From contig NZ_CP108529.1 in the NCBI RefSeq assembly GCF_036002945.1, positions 4,831,001 through 4,895,000 on the forward strand: a DNA stretch of 64,000 nucleotides. Direction: 5' to 3'. Of the stretch, positions 1 to 8,255 are shown piece after piece (the first letter of the stretch is position 1; every line of letters starts with the position of its first letter). Below the pieces are notes generated by a model. That model worked only from the letters and a program-made list of their open reading frames with translations, made no database searches and was not told the origin of the DNA. The DNA comes from Streptomyces sp. NBC_01224 (GTDB taxonomy: Bacteria; Actinomycetota; Actinomycetes; Streptomycetales; Streptomycetaceae). The translations under genes were made by a program, and so were the position numbers.

Positions 1-480
1 GGAGGCGAGCCGGCCGGGGCGGAGGTGCGCCTGGTTGATGACCAGCCAGCCTCCGTAGGAGGAGCCGACGAGGTGGACCCGGTCGAGGCCGAGCGCGTCG
101 AGGGCCTCGTCCATCCACCGGGCCGCGCGCTCGGGCTGCCACATGGGTTCGCGCTGGACGCTGCGGCCGGGGTCACCGGGGGTGTCGAGCGCGTAGACGG
201 GGCGTTCGGCGCTGAGCGCGGGGGTGTTGGGGTACCACTGGGCCGAGCAGCCGCCCGAACCGTGGATCAGTACCACCGGTGTACGGGACTCGGCGGCGGG
301 GTCCGCAGGGCCGTACCGGTAGACGTGCGTGGTGCCGAAGCTCGTCTCCACGTCCGTCTCGGAGCGGGCGGGCGCGCCCATCGCGTAGAGCGCGTCGCAG
401 GCGGCGAAGTACCGGTCGCGCAGGGTGTCGTTGACGTAGTGGCCGACGTCGCGGCGTACACGGGTCGTGTTGTCGGGCAC
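1..480 (-). CDS. alpha/beta hydrolase, C-terminus beyond window
   Basis: About 160 residues are visible on the minus strand; the gene runs off the left edge. The oxyanion-hole motif HGSGG is near residues 73-77 and the nucleophile elbow GSSYGG near 139-144, which identify an alpha/beta-hydrolase-fold enzyme; the substrate cannot be told. The start is GTG at 480, preceded by GGAGGT at good spacing. It is divergent from the TetR gene at 596, with a paired operator-like repeat between them, so TetR control is likely (inference). Confidence 0.82.
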   Translation of the reverse strand, partial: MPDNTTRVRRDVGHYVNDTLRDRYFAACDALYAMGAPARSETDVETSFGTTHVYRYGPADPAAESRTPVVLIHGSGGCSAQWYPNTPALSAERPVYALDTPGDPGRSVQREPMWQPERAARWMDEALDALGLDRVHLVGSSYGGWLVINQAHLRPGRLAS

Positions 481-510
481 GGTGGCACCTCCTGGAAGAT
501 CCGTTCTTCG

Positions 511-551
511 TGATACGACCGTACCATGATGTTGATACGGCGGTACCATGA
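511..551. promoter_or_regulatory. tandem operator-like repeat in divergent promoter
   Basis: Two 19-bp direct repeats (TGATACGACCGTACCATGA at 511-529 and TGATACGGCGGTACCATGA at 533-551) differ at two positions and sit 22 bp apart. Each contains an imperfect inverted repeat of the form GATACG/CGTACC. Two turns of DNA between repeats and the position between hydrolase and TetR genes fit cooperative TetR dimer binding. Confidence 0.55.
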
Positions 552-595
552 AAAGAGGCTGCTGACCCATCACCGACGGGCGGAGACGCGAGAAC

Positions 596-1231
596 ATGCC
601 GAAGCGCGTGGACCACGAGGAACGGCGCAACCAGATCGCCGAGGCGCTCATTCGGGTCGCCGGACGGCGCGGACTGCACGCTGTCGGCATGCGGGACGTG
701 GCTGCTGAGGCCGGCGTGTCACTCCGGCTCGTGCAGTACTACTTCGAGACCAAGGAGAAACTGCTCTTCTACGGGCTCCAGCACCTGACCGACCGCTTCA
801 CCGCACGGGTGGCTGCCCGTCTCCGCGCCGCCGGTACGAACCCGGGCCCGCGCGCGACGATCGAGGCGCTGCTGCTGGCCTCCCTTCCGACCGACGAGGA
901 GGGGCGCACCTTCCACCTTCTCTACACCTCCTACTCGATCCTGTCCGTGACCGACGAGGCGCTGGCCGCCCAGCCCTTCATCGACAACCCCGACGCCGCG
1001 GAGAATGCCCTGACCGGGCTGCTCGAACAGGCCCAGGCGTCAGGCCTGGCCGATCCCGGTATCGCCGCGCGCACGGAGGCGATCAGCCTGCTCGCCATGA
1101 CGGCGACCATGGGCACCAGCATCCTCGTGGGCCAGCGAAGTCCGGAGTCGGCCGTCGCGGTACTACGTCACCATCTGGACCGGATCTTCTCGATCACCGA
1201 GACGTCGGTGCATGCGGCGGGCTCGATCTGA
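596..1231 (+). CDS. TetR family transcriptional regulator
   Basis: The protein has 211 aa, normal for TetR. The N-terminal helix-turn-helix lies at about residues 10-55 and includes the family signature around MRDVAAEAGVS followed by LVQYYF. The C-terminal ligand domain is variable and gives no ligand. It is divergent from the hydrolase gene, with repeats at 511-551 as the likely operator, so autoregulation plus control of the hydrolase is the simplest model. Confidence 0.9.
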   Translation: MPKRVDHEERRNQIAEALIRVAGRRGLHAVGMRDVAAEAGVSLRLVQYYFETKEKLLFYGLQHLTDRFTARVAARLRAAGTNPGPRATIEALLLASLPTDEEGRTFHLLYTSYSILSVTDEALAAQPFIDNPDAAENALTGLLEQAQASGLADPGIAARTEAISLLAMTATMGTSILVGQRSPESAVAVLRHHLDRIFSITETSVHAAGSI

Positions 1232-1296
1232 CGCGCCATCAGGGTGCTCGTGGTGGCGCGAATGGCGCGTGGGCTCCGAGAGGCCTGGACAGCGAA

Positions 1297-1325
1297 GAAG
1301 GCCCAGGTCTCTGACCTGGGCCTTC
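1297..1325. terminator. 13-bp perfect hairpin
   Basis: The arms GAAGGCCCAGGTC and GACCTGGGCCTTC are separated by 3 nt. It sits downstream of tetR and can serve as its terminator. It closely resembles the hairpins beside the tRNA-Gly core repeats further right (for example 15217-15243), but no tRNA fragment follows it here. Confidence 0.6.
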
Positions 1326-1515
1326 TCTCGAAAGCGAGGTGCGTGGCAGGGGTGATCTTCTTGGCGATGGGGGAGCGGTCGGCGCCGGCGAGGTCGATCT
1401 CGGGGGCATTGGCACGGGTCCAGTAGCCGCCGATCGCGTTGGTGTCCTCGGGCAGTCGGTCGTCGGTCAGGCGCCGCAGAGCCTCGCGGATCACCGGCTC
1501 GACGGCGCGGCCGCG
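1318..1515 (-). pseudogene. C-terminal fragment of a DUF234-type ATPase
   Basis: The minus-strand reading frame encodes IREALRRLTDD, then PEIDLAGADRSPIAKKI, which resembles the C-terminal nuclease-like region (typically EVDLVGAD..PVAK) of AAA/DUF234 ATPases. Only about 60 residues remain. The P-loop part is absent and similarity is lost at the hairpin at 1297-1325. I read it as a decayed remnant. Confidence 0.4.
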
Positions 1516-1975
1516 TCAGGACGTCCTACTGGTGCGGATCGATTGGAGTGGGAGCACCGGTGCTGCTCCTTCGACTCCGCCTGGGCCGTGGGTGAAGAGA
1601 CGGCGGCCCCGCGGAGGCGGCCGTAGGGGCGAGGCGTGAAGTGCCCGATCGGAGGGGCGACCGCCGTGGTTCGCTCGATTGGGTCGCCGGGTTTCCATTC
1701 GACCGAGGCCGCTCGCATTTCACTTGGCGGCTGACTTAGTTCCGAAAACCCCGCCGAAGCGGTGAGTCACCTCTTGGGCCTCACCCTATTTCTCTACGGG
1801 GGCTGCGTTTCGTCGGCGATTCGAGAGGTTTTGTCTGCTGTCCTGTCGGAAGAAATTACTCGGAGGGTTGACTGTACTTTCGTGAGCGCGAAGGTGTGCG
1901 TAAAGGGACTGGCTGTTCATTTTCATGATATAGTCCTAATGAATTTACAGGACGCCACGAAAAAAGGGGAATGGC
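1516..1975. other. non-coding stretch, no gene seen
   Basis: No reading frame here looks coding. The last 60 bases are AT-rich for this genome and contain TATAGT near 1929, a possible -10 element for the gene at 1976. A good Shine-Dalgarno (AAAAAAGGGGA) ends at 1970. Confidence 0.4.
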
Positions 1976-2575
1976 GTGAATATCGAGAAGGTCACGGCTC
2001 GACGTCTTACGGCCGCAGAGGTTTCGGAATTGGGCCTCCAGGACGGAATCTTCGTCTCGGCGGAGATGGATGGCCTTCCTCTCGACTGCTATGCCCCGGC
2101 TTTCCTTACGGGGCCGGGTAAGAATTTCGAGGGAGGGTCCTTCACCGCGAGGACGATCTTCGGTGAGGAAATTCATGTTCTCCCGGACAATGTCGAAGAG
2201 CGCGGGATCTGGATTGCCGACAAGGCAGGGGAAGAAATCGAGGTTCTCCGGAGTGCCGGCGTCCTCCTGAACCTCGCCCTCTTCGTGCCCGACGGGAGCA
2301 AGGAATCCCTGGAGTCGCTCTACTCCGCCGCACGGGACGCGTTCGGCGCGGGGATCGTTCAGCGCTGGAGCGAGGAAACCGTCGCGGTGCCGGACGTCAA
2401 GGTCGACCTGTACGAGGAGCCGGCCCGGGGGCGGAAGAACACGAACGGCCAGAACCGCGACCGCCGTGCCCTGGACATCTACCCGACCCGAGTGCGGTTC
2501 CTGGAGCCCAGCGATGGCTGGAGGTTCATTGTCGAACCGCACAAGGAGATCGTCGATGACACACCGACGATCTGA
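1976..2575 (+). CDS. hypothetical protein
   Basis: A 199-aa soluble protein whose family I do not recognise. The start is GTG at 1976 behind an A/G-rich Shine-Dalgarno. It has no signal peptide or membrane segment. Composition is mixed and acidic, with a conserved-looking ending (DGWRFIVEPHKE). It is followed by a strong terminator at 2608, so it appears to be a single-gene unit. Codon usage is somewhat less GC-biased than the core genes. Confidence 0.6.
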   Translation: MNIEKVTARRLTAAEVSELGLQDGIFVSAEMDGLPLDCYAPAFLTGPGKNFEGGSFTARTIFGEEIHVLPDNVEERGIWIADKAGEEIEVLRSAGVLLNLALFVPDGSKESLESLYSAARDAFGAGIVQRWSEETVAVPDVKVDLYEEPARGRKNTNGQNRDRRALDIYPTRVRFLEPSDGWRFIVEPHKEIVDDTPTI

Positions 2576-2607
2576 CCTGATGGCAGGTTAGCCTCGATAC
2601 TTTGCGG

Positions 2608-2633
2608 GAGCCCGTCAGCTTGCTGACGGGCTC
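2608..2633 (+). terminator. rho-independent-like terminator
   Basis: A perfect 12-bp hairpin (GAGCCCGTCAGC / GCTGACGGGCTC) with a 2-nt loop is followed by TTCTTCG, 33 bp after the stop of the hypothetical gene. Confidence 0.7.
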
Positions 2634-2752
2634 TTCTTCGTTTGCTGGGGCGTGTGGGCAGGCCGCTGGCCCGATTGTCGCGTTGGGCAGGCGCCGGGGT
2701 CCATGTTTCCGGTGGGATGGTTCAGGCTCGTCGGGACAGGTGGATCTGCTGA

Positions 2753-3110
2753 TCAACCGGGGTTCGGAAGGGCGCCGAGTCGCTCGATCGCGCTGGTGAT
2801 GACGTCGGTCCAGTCCCAGTGGTGGGTGAATCGCAGGTGCCGGCGGCGGGCGGTGGTGATCAGCTGGGTGGCGGCTGAGAAGAGGCGGAGTCGTAGACGG
2901 CGGGGTTCCCGGAGCCGGGCCGGGCCGGGCAGGCCGGTCGGGGCGAGCATCGGCATTCAGGCCGGCAGTGCGAGCTGGACGATCTCCAGCCAGGTCTGGT
3001 TCTGGGCCGTGCCGTGCACGGGAGGTTGCGTGAGCCGGTGGCGCGCGCATTGCTGATGCGGTCCTCGGCACGGCGCTGTCGGTGCCGCAGTGCCGGCTGC
3101 GCGATCGGGG
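2753..3110 (-). pseudogene. IS1380-family transposase, 3' remnant
   Basis: Minus-strand frames encode AEDRISNARATG, then AQNQTWLEIVQLALPA, then LREPRRLRLRLFSAATQL, matching in order the C-terminal part of IS1380 transposases (VEDRIR..KDTG..N, QN..W.EIV.LA, RLRLRLFS). The pieces lie in different frames and the catalytic N-terminal two thirds is missing. This is a dead remnant. Confidence 0.7.
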
Positions 3111-3280
3111 TGTCCTTGGTGTCGGTGGCGAAGCGGGCCTCGTCTGTCGCGGAGCTCCTGCGTTTGTTGCCGGCCCCCTGCGAATTCGTCAGCGATCGGT
3201 AACAGAGGGATCTTGCACGGGCGTTCGTATGTCTTCATGAGGGCACGGCATCGGCGGAGACAACAAAGGGGCGGGCGGAC

Positions 3281-4057
3281 ATGGCGAGGCATAAGGGAAG
3301 GACATGGCACGGCCGGCTTCTCGCGGCGGCGCTCGGGGTGACAGCGGTGGCCGCTGCCACCTCGGTGTGGACCGCACAGGCCGGCCCCGTCGGAGGGGGT
3401 CCTCAAGCGCGTGTCTCTGCGCCGGACGCCCAGCGCCAGGACCAGGTGGCCAAGGTGTCGGCGGACATCGCGCATGCCTCGGACCGCGGCGCCCGGGGCG
3501 TCAACATCACCATCGATGACGGACCGGACCCGGTCTGGACGCCGCAGGTACTGCAACTGCTGAAGGACAGCGGTGTGAAGGCTACGTTCTGCATGGTGGG
3601 CACGCAGGCCCAGGCACACCCGGACCTGGTCAAAGAGGTCGTGGCGGCCGGGCACCGGCTGTGCGACCACACGATCTCGCACGACACCACCATGGACACC
3701 AAGTCCGAGGCATACCAGTCCCAGCAGATCCTGGATGCCGAACGCATGATCACCAAGGCGTCCGGGGGCGTCCGACCGCAGTATTACCGGGCCCCGGGCG
3801 GTGCTTTCACCCCGTACAGCCGGCAGCTCGCCGCGTCCCGGGGGATGCGGCCGCTGGGCTGGAACGTCGACTCCAAAGACTTCGAGCGTCCCGGTGTGGA
3901 CACCATGGTCGCCACCGTCAAGAGCGAGATCTCCAACGGGCCGACCGTCCTCTTCCACGACGCGGGAGGGGATCGCTCCCAGACCTTGGCCGCTCTGCGC
4001 GAGGTGCTGCCCTGGCTGAAGCAGCAGGGGTACTCCTTCGGCTTCCCCGTGCGGTGA
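3281..4057 (+). CDS. secreted polysaccharide deacetylase (NodB domain)
   Basis: 258 aa. A signal peptide covers about residues 1-34 (basic start, Ala-rich core, AQA-G cleavage). The NodB motifs are in order: DDG at 79-81 (metal and base Asp), H130 and H134 (HTISH, metal ligands), RAPGG at 170, and LFHD with His226. All catalytic residues are present. The family removes N- or O-acetyl groups from chitin or peptidoglycan sugars outside the cell. It lies just outside the tRNA-anchored island. Confidence 0.9.
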   Translation: MARHKGRTWHGRLLAAALGVTAVAAATSVWTAQAGPVGGGPQARVSAPDAQRQDQVAKVSADIAHASDRGARGVNITIDDGPDPVWTPQVLQLLKDSGVKATFCMVGTQAQAHPDLVKEVVAAGHRLCDHTISHDTTMDTKSEAYQSQQILDAERMITKASGGVRPQYYRAPGGAFTPYSRQLAASRGMRPLGWNVDSKDFERPGVDTMVATVKSEISNGPTVLFHDAGGDRSQTLAALREVLPWLKQQGYSFGFPVR

Positions 4058-4266
4058 GTGAGGCTCGCCCGCACTGACATCGGACCCGGACCCCCGGCAC
4101 CGGCAGACAGACATGAACAAGTTGGTCGTCGCAACCTCCGACCAGTCTCAGGTGATCAAGAGTGGCCAGGCGGCCACGTTCTACACACCGCAGGCCGACG
4201 GTAAGCAAGTCTCCATTTCGGGCGAGTACAAAAGAAGCCCCCGGCCACTGGCCTGGGGCTTTTTCA
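4058..4266. terminator. island left junction: flank and hairpin (4235-4262)
   Basis: The stretch after the deacetylase holds no convincing gene. It ends in a hairpin (AAGCCCC.GGCC / GGCC.GGGGCTT followed by T5) immediately before the leftmost tRNA fragment. If the island grew from the tRNA, this would be the original terminator of tRNA-Gly. Module C has an almost identical hairpin at 13149-13176. Confidence 0.5.
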
Positions 4267-4310
4267 TGGAGCGGGCGACGAGAATCGAACTCGCGCTCTG
4301 AGCTTGGGAA
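4267..4310 (-). repeat. att core repeat 1: tRNA-Gly 3' fragment
   Basis: 44 bp matching the intact tRNA-Gly(CCC) at 37389-37432 with one substitution. It covers CCA, acceptor strand, T-arm and the 3' side of the anticodon stem, ending in the anticodon loop (GGGAA, plus strand). As the leftmost copy it is the best candidate for the displaced chromosomal tRNA end (island right attachment site). Confidence 0.88.
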
Positions 4311-4489
4311 TCACCTGGCGCTTCGGCCGGTGAGTCTTATCTGACCTGCGGGAATGATGACTCCTGGCCCTATTCTGGCTGCCCTGGCGAACCCTGTGTC
4401 GTCCGCTGTTCACCGCCCTTACTGGCACTTTGTGGCACGTCCTTGCCGCAGGCGCCCTCGACCGCCTCTCCTGAGGTGCCGGTTCGGAG

Positions 4490-5227
4490 TCAGATCAGCG
4501 AGCGACCGGTCGGCCCGAGCCGGAGTACCTGAGGTGCTGCTGTCTGTTCCCGCTCGACACCTGGCAGGATCTCGTCCCGTGCCAGGGAGTGGGCTTGCAT
4601 GTCGGCGAGGTGCCGACAGTGCGCACTCTCGTCGGGGTACGAGGTGAAGATCGCGGCGACGTTCTCGCCGGCGCGGACCGGTAGCCCGGCGAATGTGTTG
4701 TGCGCGTGCTCGGTGGTCAGGAAGGCGAGCGGTGCGGGTCCTGTCTCCTGGAGCGCGGGGAGGAGGCCGTCCCGGATCAGCGCGATGCCGTTCTGCCGTC
4801 CGGGAGGGAAGGACCACACGGTGGCGGACATGAACCGGTCAGGCGCCGTAGCGCTGACCGGGGGCCGCCCGGACAGGGAGCCGGTGAAGCCGCCCCCGGC
4901 CGACACGGGGCGCAGGAGGAGGACATCGTCGGAGTCGAGCATGGTGTCGTTCGCCTGCGGACCGTGCTCGGCCCAGACGGGTCCGCCGTAGAAGTTCGTG
5001 AGCGCGCGATGGCGCGCCTCCATGTCCCGGAATCCGCGCAGCCAGACGAAGCGGTCCGGATCGTCGAGGTCCCGGAACTGGCCGAGCACACTCATCCCCA
5101 CGTCTTCCTGGGATTCGACGAACTCCCGGTCGAACAGCTCGATGAGTTCGTCGCGCCGACCGGGACGCAGCGTGTACTGGCGAAGCTCGATCACGGCCGG
5201 TGGGCCGACGAGTTCGGTGGGTGGCAC
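4490..5227 (-). CDS. NIPSNAP family protein
   Basis: 245 aa. The N-terminal motif VIELRQYTLRPGRRDELI is diagnostic of NIPSNAP, a ferredoxin-like alpha/beta-barrel family of unclear chemistry; a second, weaker half follows, as is usual for bacterial members. The start is GTG at 5227 behind AGGAG at 7 nt. An open frame extends far upstream through the neighbouring regulator but is not credible as one protein. It is divergent from the WYL regulator, which probably controls it. Confidence 0.82.
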   Translation of the reverse strand: MPPTELVGPPAVIELRQYTLRPGRRDELIELFDREFVESQEDVGMSVLGQFRDLDDPDRFVWLRGFRDMEARHRALTNFYGGPVWAEHGPQANDTMLDSDDVLLLRPVSAGGGFTGSLSGRPPVSATAPDRFMSATVWSFPPGRQNGIALIRDGLLPALQETGPAPLAFLTTEHAHNTFAGLPVRAGENVAAIFTSYPDESAHCRHLADMQAHSLARDEILPGVEREQTAAPQVLRLGPTGRSLI

Positions 5228-5353
5228 AGCAAGACTCCTGTTCGATGTTCTCCGGGCAGGGCTCCCGGCCTGTTCGGTCGTAGCCGGGAGGTGGTTCGAC
5301 GGTAGGGGAGCTGTGTGACAGGTGCTGTCAGGGTTTCCGAGGAGAATGCGCGC

Positions 5354-6397
5354 ATGTCTGCCAGTCGACTGCTCTCGGTGCTGCTGTTGCTGCAATCGCG
5401 GGGGCGTATGTCCGCGCGGGGAATCGCCGACGAGCTGAACGTGTCCGTGCGCACCGCCTACCGTGACGTGGCACGTCTGCAGTCCGCAGGGGTCCCGGTC
5501 TACGCGGAGCCGGGCCGCGGGGGCGGCTACCAGCTGCTCGACGGCTACCGCACCCGCCTCACCGGGATGAGCGAGGGCGAGGCGCGGACACTGTTCTTTG
5601 CCGGACTGCCCGGGCCCGCCGCCGACCTGGGATTCACGGCCGAGATGTCGGCGGCCCGGCTGAAGCTTCTTGCCGCGCTGCCGGCAGGACTGCGCGAGGA
5701 GGCGGCACGGGCCGCGGCGGTGTTCCACCTGGACGCCCCCGGCTGGTACCGGGAACCCGAACAGACCCCGCATCTCCCCTTGTTCGTCGACGCGGTTCTC
5801 ACCCGGCGTGCGGTGGATGTGCGCTACCGCCGCTGGCGCGCCCCGCAGGAGGTGGATCGCCACCTCCACCCCTACGGCCTGGTACTCAAGTCCGGTACCT
5901 GGTACCTCGTGGCCGCCACCGACAAGGGGACCGCGACCTACCGCGTCGCCCAAGTCCTCGACGCGGCGCTGGGCGACGAGCGGTTCGACCGGCCGCAGGA
6001 CTTCGACCTGGGCGCGTACTGGGTCTCCTACCTCGATGACTTCCAGGCTCGCCGCTACACCGGCACAGCCACCGTCCGCCTGTCTCCCCGGGGACGCCGG
6101 CGCCTGCCCGACAACGTCCCCCCGGAGGTGGTGCGGGCAGTCGACTCCACCGCGACCGCTGTCGGCGACGACGGATGGGTCGAGGCGGTCATCCCGGTCG
6201 AGGGCACCGAGCACGCCTGCGGCGAGCTGCTGAGGCTCGGTGGGGATGTCGAGGTCGTTGCACCGGCCGAACTCCGCCAGGCCATGGCCGCCACCGTAGG
6301 GATACTCGCCCGAGCCTACGAGAACAAGGAGCCAGGTGGTGCGCTGGTCCGCGATGCCTGGAGAAGTCTGGGCAACGACGAGGCCCCAGGTCGCTGA
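5354..6397 (+). CDS. YafY/DeoR-type regulator with WYL domain
   Basis: 347 aa from ATG 5354 behind GAGGAG; an in-frame ATG at 5315 has no ribosome site. The N-terminal winged helix (about 1-60, ADELNVSVRTAYRDV) and the WYL domain (about 150-225, HPYGLVLKSGTWYLVA) place it in the YafY group. The stop codon lies in the loop of the attachment-side hairpin (6380-6408), so the last residues are encoded by module-boundary sequence. This suggests its 3' end was fixed by integration. Confidence 0.88.
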   Translation: MSASRLLSVLLLLQSRGRMSARGIADELNVSVRTAYRDVARLQSAGVPVYAEPGRGGGYQLLDGYRTRLTGMSEGEARTLFFAGLPGPAADLGFTAEMSAARLKLLAALPAGLREEAARAAAVFHLDAPGWYREPEQTPHLPLFVDAVLTRRAVDVRYRRWRAPQEVDRHLHPYGLVLKSGTWYLVAATDKGTATYRVAQVLDAALGDERFDRPQDFDLGAYWVSYLDDFQARRYTGTATVRLSPRGRRRLPDNVPPEVVRAVDSTATAVGDDGWVEAVIPVEGTEHACGELLRLGGDVEVVAPAELRQAMAATVGILARAYENKEPGGALVRDAWRSLGNDEAPGR

Positions 6398-6408
6398 CCT
6401 GGGGCCTC
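6380..6408. terminator. hairpin preceding att core 2
   Basis: The arms GAGGCCCCAGGTC and GACCTGGGGCCTC are separated by 3 nt. It overlaps the end of the WYL regulator gene and directly precedes the tRNA-derived core. Confidence 0.7.
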
Positions 6409-6412
6409 GTGG

Positions 6413-6456
6413 AAGAGCGGGTGGCGAGAATCGAACTCGCGCTCTGAGCTTGGGAA
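6413..6456 (-). repeat. att core repeat 2: tRNA-Gly 3' fragment
   Basis: 44 bp aligned to tRNA positions 37389-37432. It has lost the first two bases of the match and carries one A-to-G change (GTGGCGAG for GTGACGAG). It ends in the same anticodon-loop position. Confidence 0.85.
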
Positions 6457-6653
6457 TCACCGGTGCTTGTACACTCGAAGTGCCTCTGGCCTGCATGTTT
6501 GACCCTGAGATGCGAGGCCGGCGTGGTCTCAGGGCGCCGAGCTTGACCGCTGTTGTCCGCCCCGAAGGGCATGGATGGGGCACGGCGACCGAGGGGCTGG
6601 CAGCCTCTCTTGCGAACCGCATTCCTGTCGAGCGGTCGGCATCCGTGAGGCCA

Positions 6654-7325
6654 TCAGTCCTCGTGCGGAGCCTCAAGCTCGTGGAGCCGTTCCCCGATGT
6701 CGTCGGCCCAGGCCTGTGCCCACTGCCGCAGCCCGGCGATTGCCCGCTCGCCGAGTCCGTAGGCGGCGAATTCCGTGTCGTCGATCCAGTCGGCTCCGCT
6801 CAGCCGAGCTTGAAGCTCGCTGAGGTCGAAGGAGTCGCGGGCATGGCGCCGCCCGAGCTCTTCGAGTTCGACGGGGTTCCAGCGGTCCGTGGCGGCCTGT
6901 ACATCGATCAGGTCCCTGGCGAGTCCACGGTCGGCCAAGGCCCGGACCTTGGTGCCGACGACATCTTCGAGGGACAGCACCAAGCCGTGCTCGGTGTGTA
7001 CGGGTGGTCGCCAGAGTGCCTCCTTGAGGATGTCGACCTCGCACTCTTCATGGCTGGCAGGATCGGTGACGATCAGACGTGCGGACAGCGGGTCTGTTTC
7101 CAGGGTTCTTACGCGCCATCCGCGCTGCTCCAGCCCGGTACGTACGACGGTAGCGATGTCCTCCATACGATCTGGGTTCTCGGTTGCGACATCGAGGTCC
7201 TGGCTGAGCCGGTCGACCAAACCGTGCGCCTGGACCGCATAGCCGCCGGTGAGCGCGAGGGGGTAAGCGCCGCCCACAGCGAGCACGTCTGCAAGCAAGC
7301 GGCGGTGCAGGTCCGTGAGATTCAC
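6654..7325 (-). CDS. AbiEii/AbiGii-like nucleotidyltransferase
   Basis: 223 aa. LTGGYAVQAHG near residues 25-35 and SQDLDV near 41-46 form the GG...DxD nucleotidyltransferase motif of AbiEii/DUF1814 proteins, known as toxins of type IV toxin-antitoxin and abortive-infection systems. It starts at GTG 7325, overlapping the stop of the upstream gene by 4 nt, so the two are translationally coupled. Activity as a toxin is inferred from family and context. Confidence 0.8.
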   Translation of the reverse strand: MNLTDLHRRLLADVLAVGGAYPLALTGGYAVQAHGLVDRLSQDLDVATENPDRMEDIATVVRTGLEQRGWRVRTLETDPLSARLIVTDPASHEECEVDILKEALWRPPVHTEHGLVLSLEDVVGTKVRALADRGLARDLIDVQAATDRWNPVELEELGRRHARDSFDLSELQARLSGADWIDDTEFAAYGLGERAIAGLRQWAQAWADDIGERLHELEAPHED

Positions 7326-7669
7326 GCAGCGGCCTGGGCGCTGTGAGCCAGCTCGCCGAAGGCGCTCTCCCAGACCTCACGGACATCACGGCTGACCAGT
7401 GTGCGCAGTGTGGGCCAAAGGCCGACGAGAAGGTCCCGGTTGAGGTATTGGACCAGGTCGTCGTGCTGGCCCTCGGCCAGGACGATGCGGTAGTAGCTCA
7501 TCCGCAGCCGGGGCCGGTCGAGGTCGAACGTGGTCAGCCCTGACCACGCAAGGTGGAGCGGCAGGCGTACCGGGCCGTGCTTGGGACCGGCAAGCTCGGA
7601 GAGCGCTGCGGGCAGGCGCCGGGCGAACTTGGCACGACGGAGATCGGAAAGACGAGGCTGTGATGCCAT
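7322..7669 (-). CDS. putative partner of AbiEii-like enzyme
   Basis: 115 aa from ATG 7667-7669 (an earlier in-frame GTG at 7723 is possible). Soluble and basic at the N-terminus (DLRRAKFARRLP), with no recognisable HTH signature. The 4-nt overlap with the nucleotidyltransferase suggests an antitoxin or accessory role. It is shorter than classical AbiEi antitoxins (about 200 aa), so it may be a different partner type. Confidence 0.6.
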   Translation of the reverse strand: MASQPRLSDLRRAKFARRLPAALSELAGPKHGPVRLPLHLAWSGLTTFDLDRPRLRMSYYRIVLAEGQHDDLVQYLNRDLLVGLWPTLRTLVSRDVREVWESAFGELAHSAQAAA

Positions 7670-7676
7670 ACATCGA

Positions 7677-8255
7677 TTATCCAGGAAGAGCCGACGACGA
7701 GCCGCTCGGGCCGCAGACACCACTCCTGCGAGCAGGAGACCGGCCCGCTGCCCCGCCGGCGGCGAGCATCGGGTTGAGCAGGCCCACCACGGCGAGTGGG
7801 GTGATCACGACGTTGTAGCCGAAGGCCCACAACAGGTTGCCGCGGATGGTGGCGAGGGCGCGGCGGGCGAGGGCTTCGATGTCGTCGCGGACGAGGGTGA
7901 CGTCGGCGGCGCCGATGGCGACAACGGTGCTGGTGCCTGTCGCGGTGCCGAGGTCGGCCCCGGCGAGCGCCGCCGCTTCGTTGACGCCGTCCCCCGACGA
8001 CCGCGACACGTTTCCCCTCCGCGCGCAGCGCGCGGAGGAGTTCCGCTTCGCGCTCGGGGACCGGCGGTAGAACTCGGCCCCCAGCACCAGCGTGATGCCC
8101 ACCAGACCGCCCACGACGATCGAGAGCGCCTGGCCACCGGTCTGGCTGATGGAGTGCGCGACGATACCGGCCACCGCACCGACCAGACCTGCGAGCGTCG
8201 CCCGCGCTGAGATCCGGGCGCCTGGCCCCCCTGCGCGATTGCGGCGTGTTGTCAC
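7677..8255 (-). pseudogene. small membrane protein fused to P-type ATPase remnant
   Basis: The frame starts at GTG 8255 behind AGGGGAG. Residues 1-65 carry two hydrophobic stretches (TLAGLVGAVAGIVAH, ALSIVVGGLVGITLVLG). The frame then continues into a relic of the C-terminal part of a heavy-metal P-type ATPase: GDGVNEAAAL (normally GDGVNDAAAL), LATIRGNLLWAFGYNV and GLLNPMLA. The ATPase part is decayed (Asp to Glu at the hinge) and incomplete. The membrane protein alone could still be functional. Confidence 0.55.

Larger units (their letters stand above)
4311..6456. mobile_element. module E (CIME-like cassette, 2.1 kb)
   Basis: This is the DNA between core 1 and core 2. Its attachment arm (4311-4439, 129 bp) ends in TGGCACT and TGGCACG 10 bp apart. 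On the far side a GGTGGTGC element at 6335 lies 78 bp before core 2. It carries a NIPSNAP gene and a WYL regulator but no integrase, relaxase or transposase. Confidence 0.65.

Noticed and set aside
1297..1325. Hairpin similar to those next to the att cores, considered as a sixth attachment site
   Set aside because: No tRNA fragment or arm repeats follow it; kept only as a terminator. The leftmost true core is at 4267.
4113..4301. 62-codon plus frame starting MNKLVVATSD before core 1
   Set aside because: It reads through the hairpin and into the tRNA fragment; only the first 40 residues look coding-like, too little to support a gene.
5228..6676. Upstream extension of the NIPSNAP frame to 6676
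   Set aside because: It crosses the regulator gene and core 2 antisense and has no ribosome site; the NIPSNAP domain starts directly after GTG 5227.
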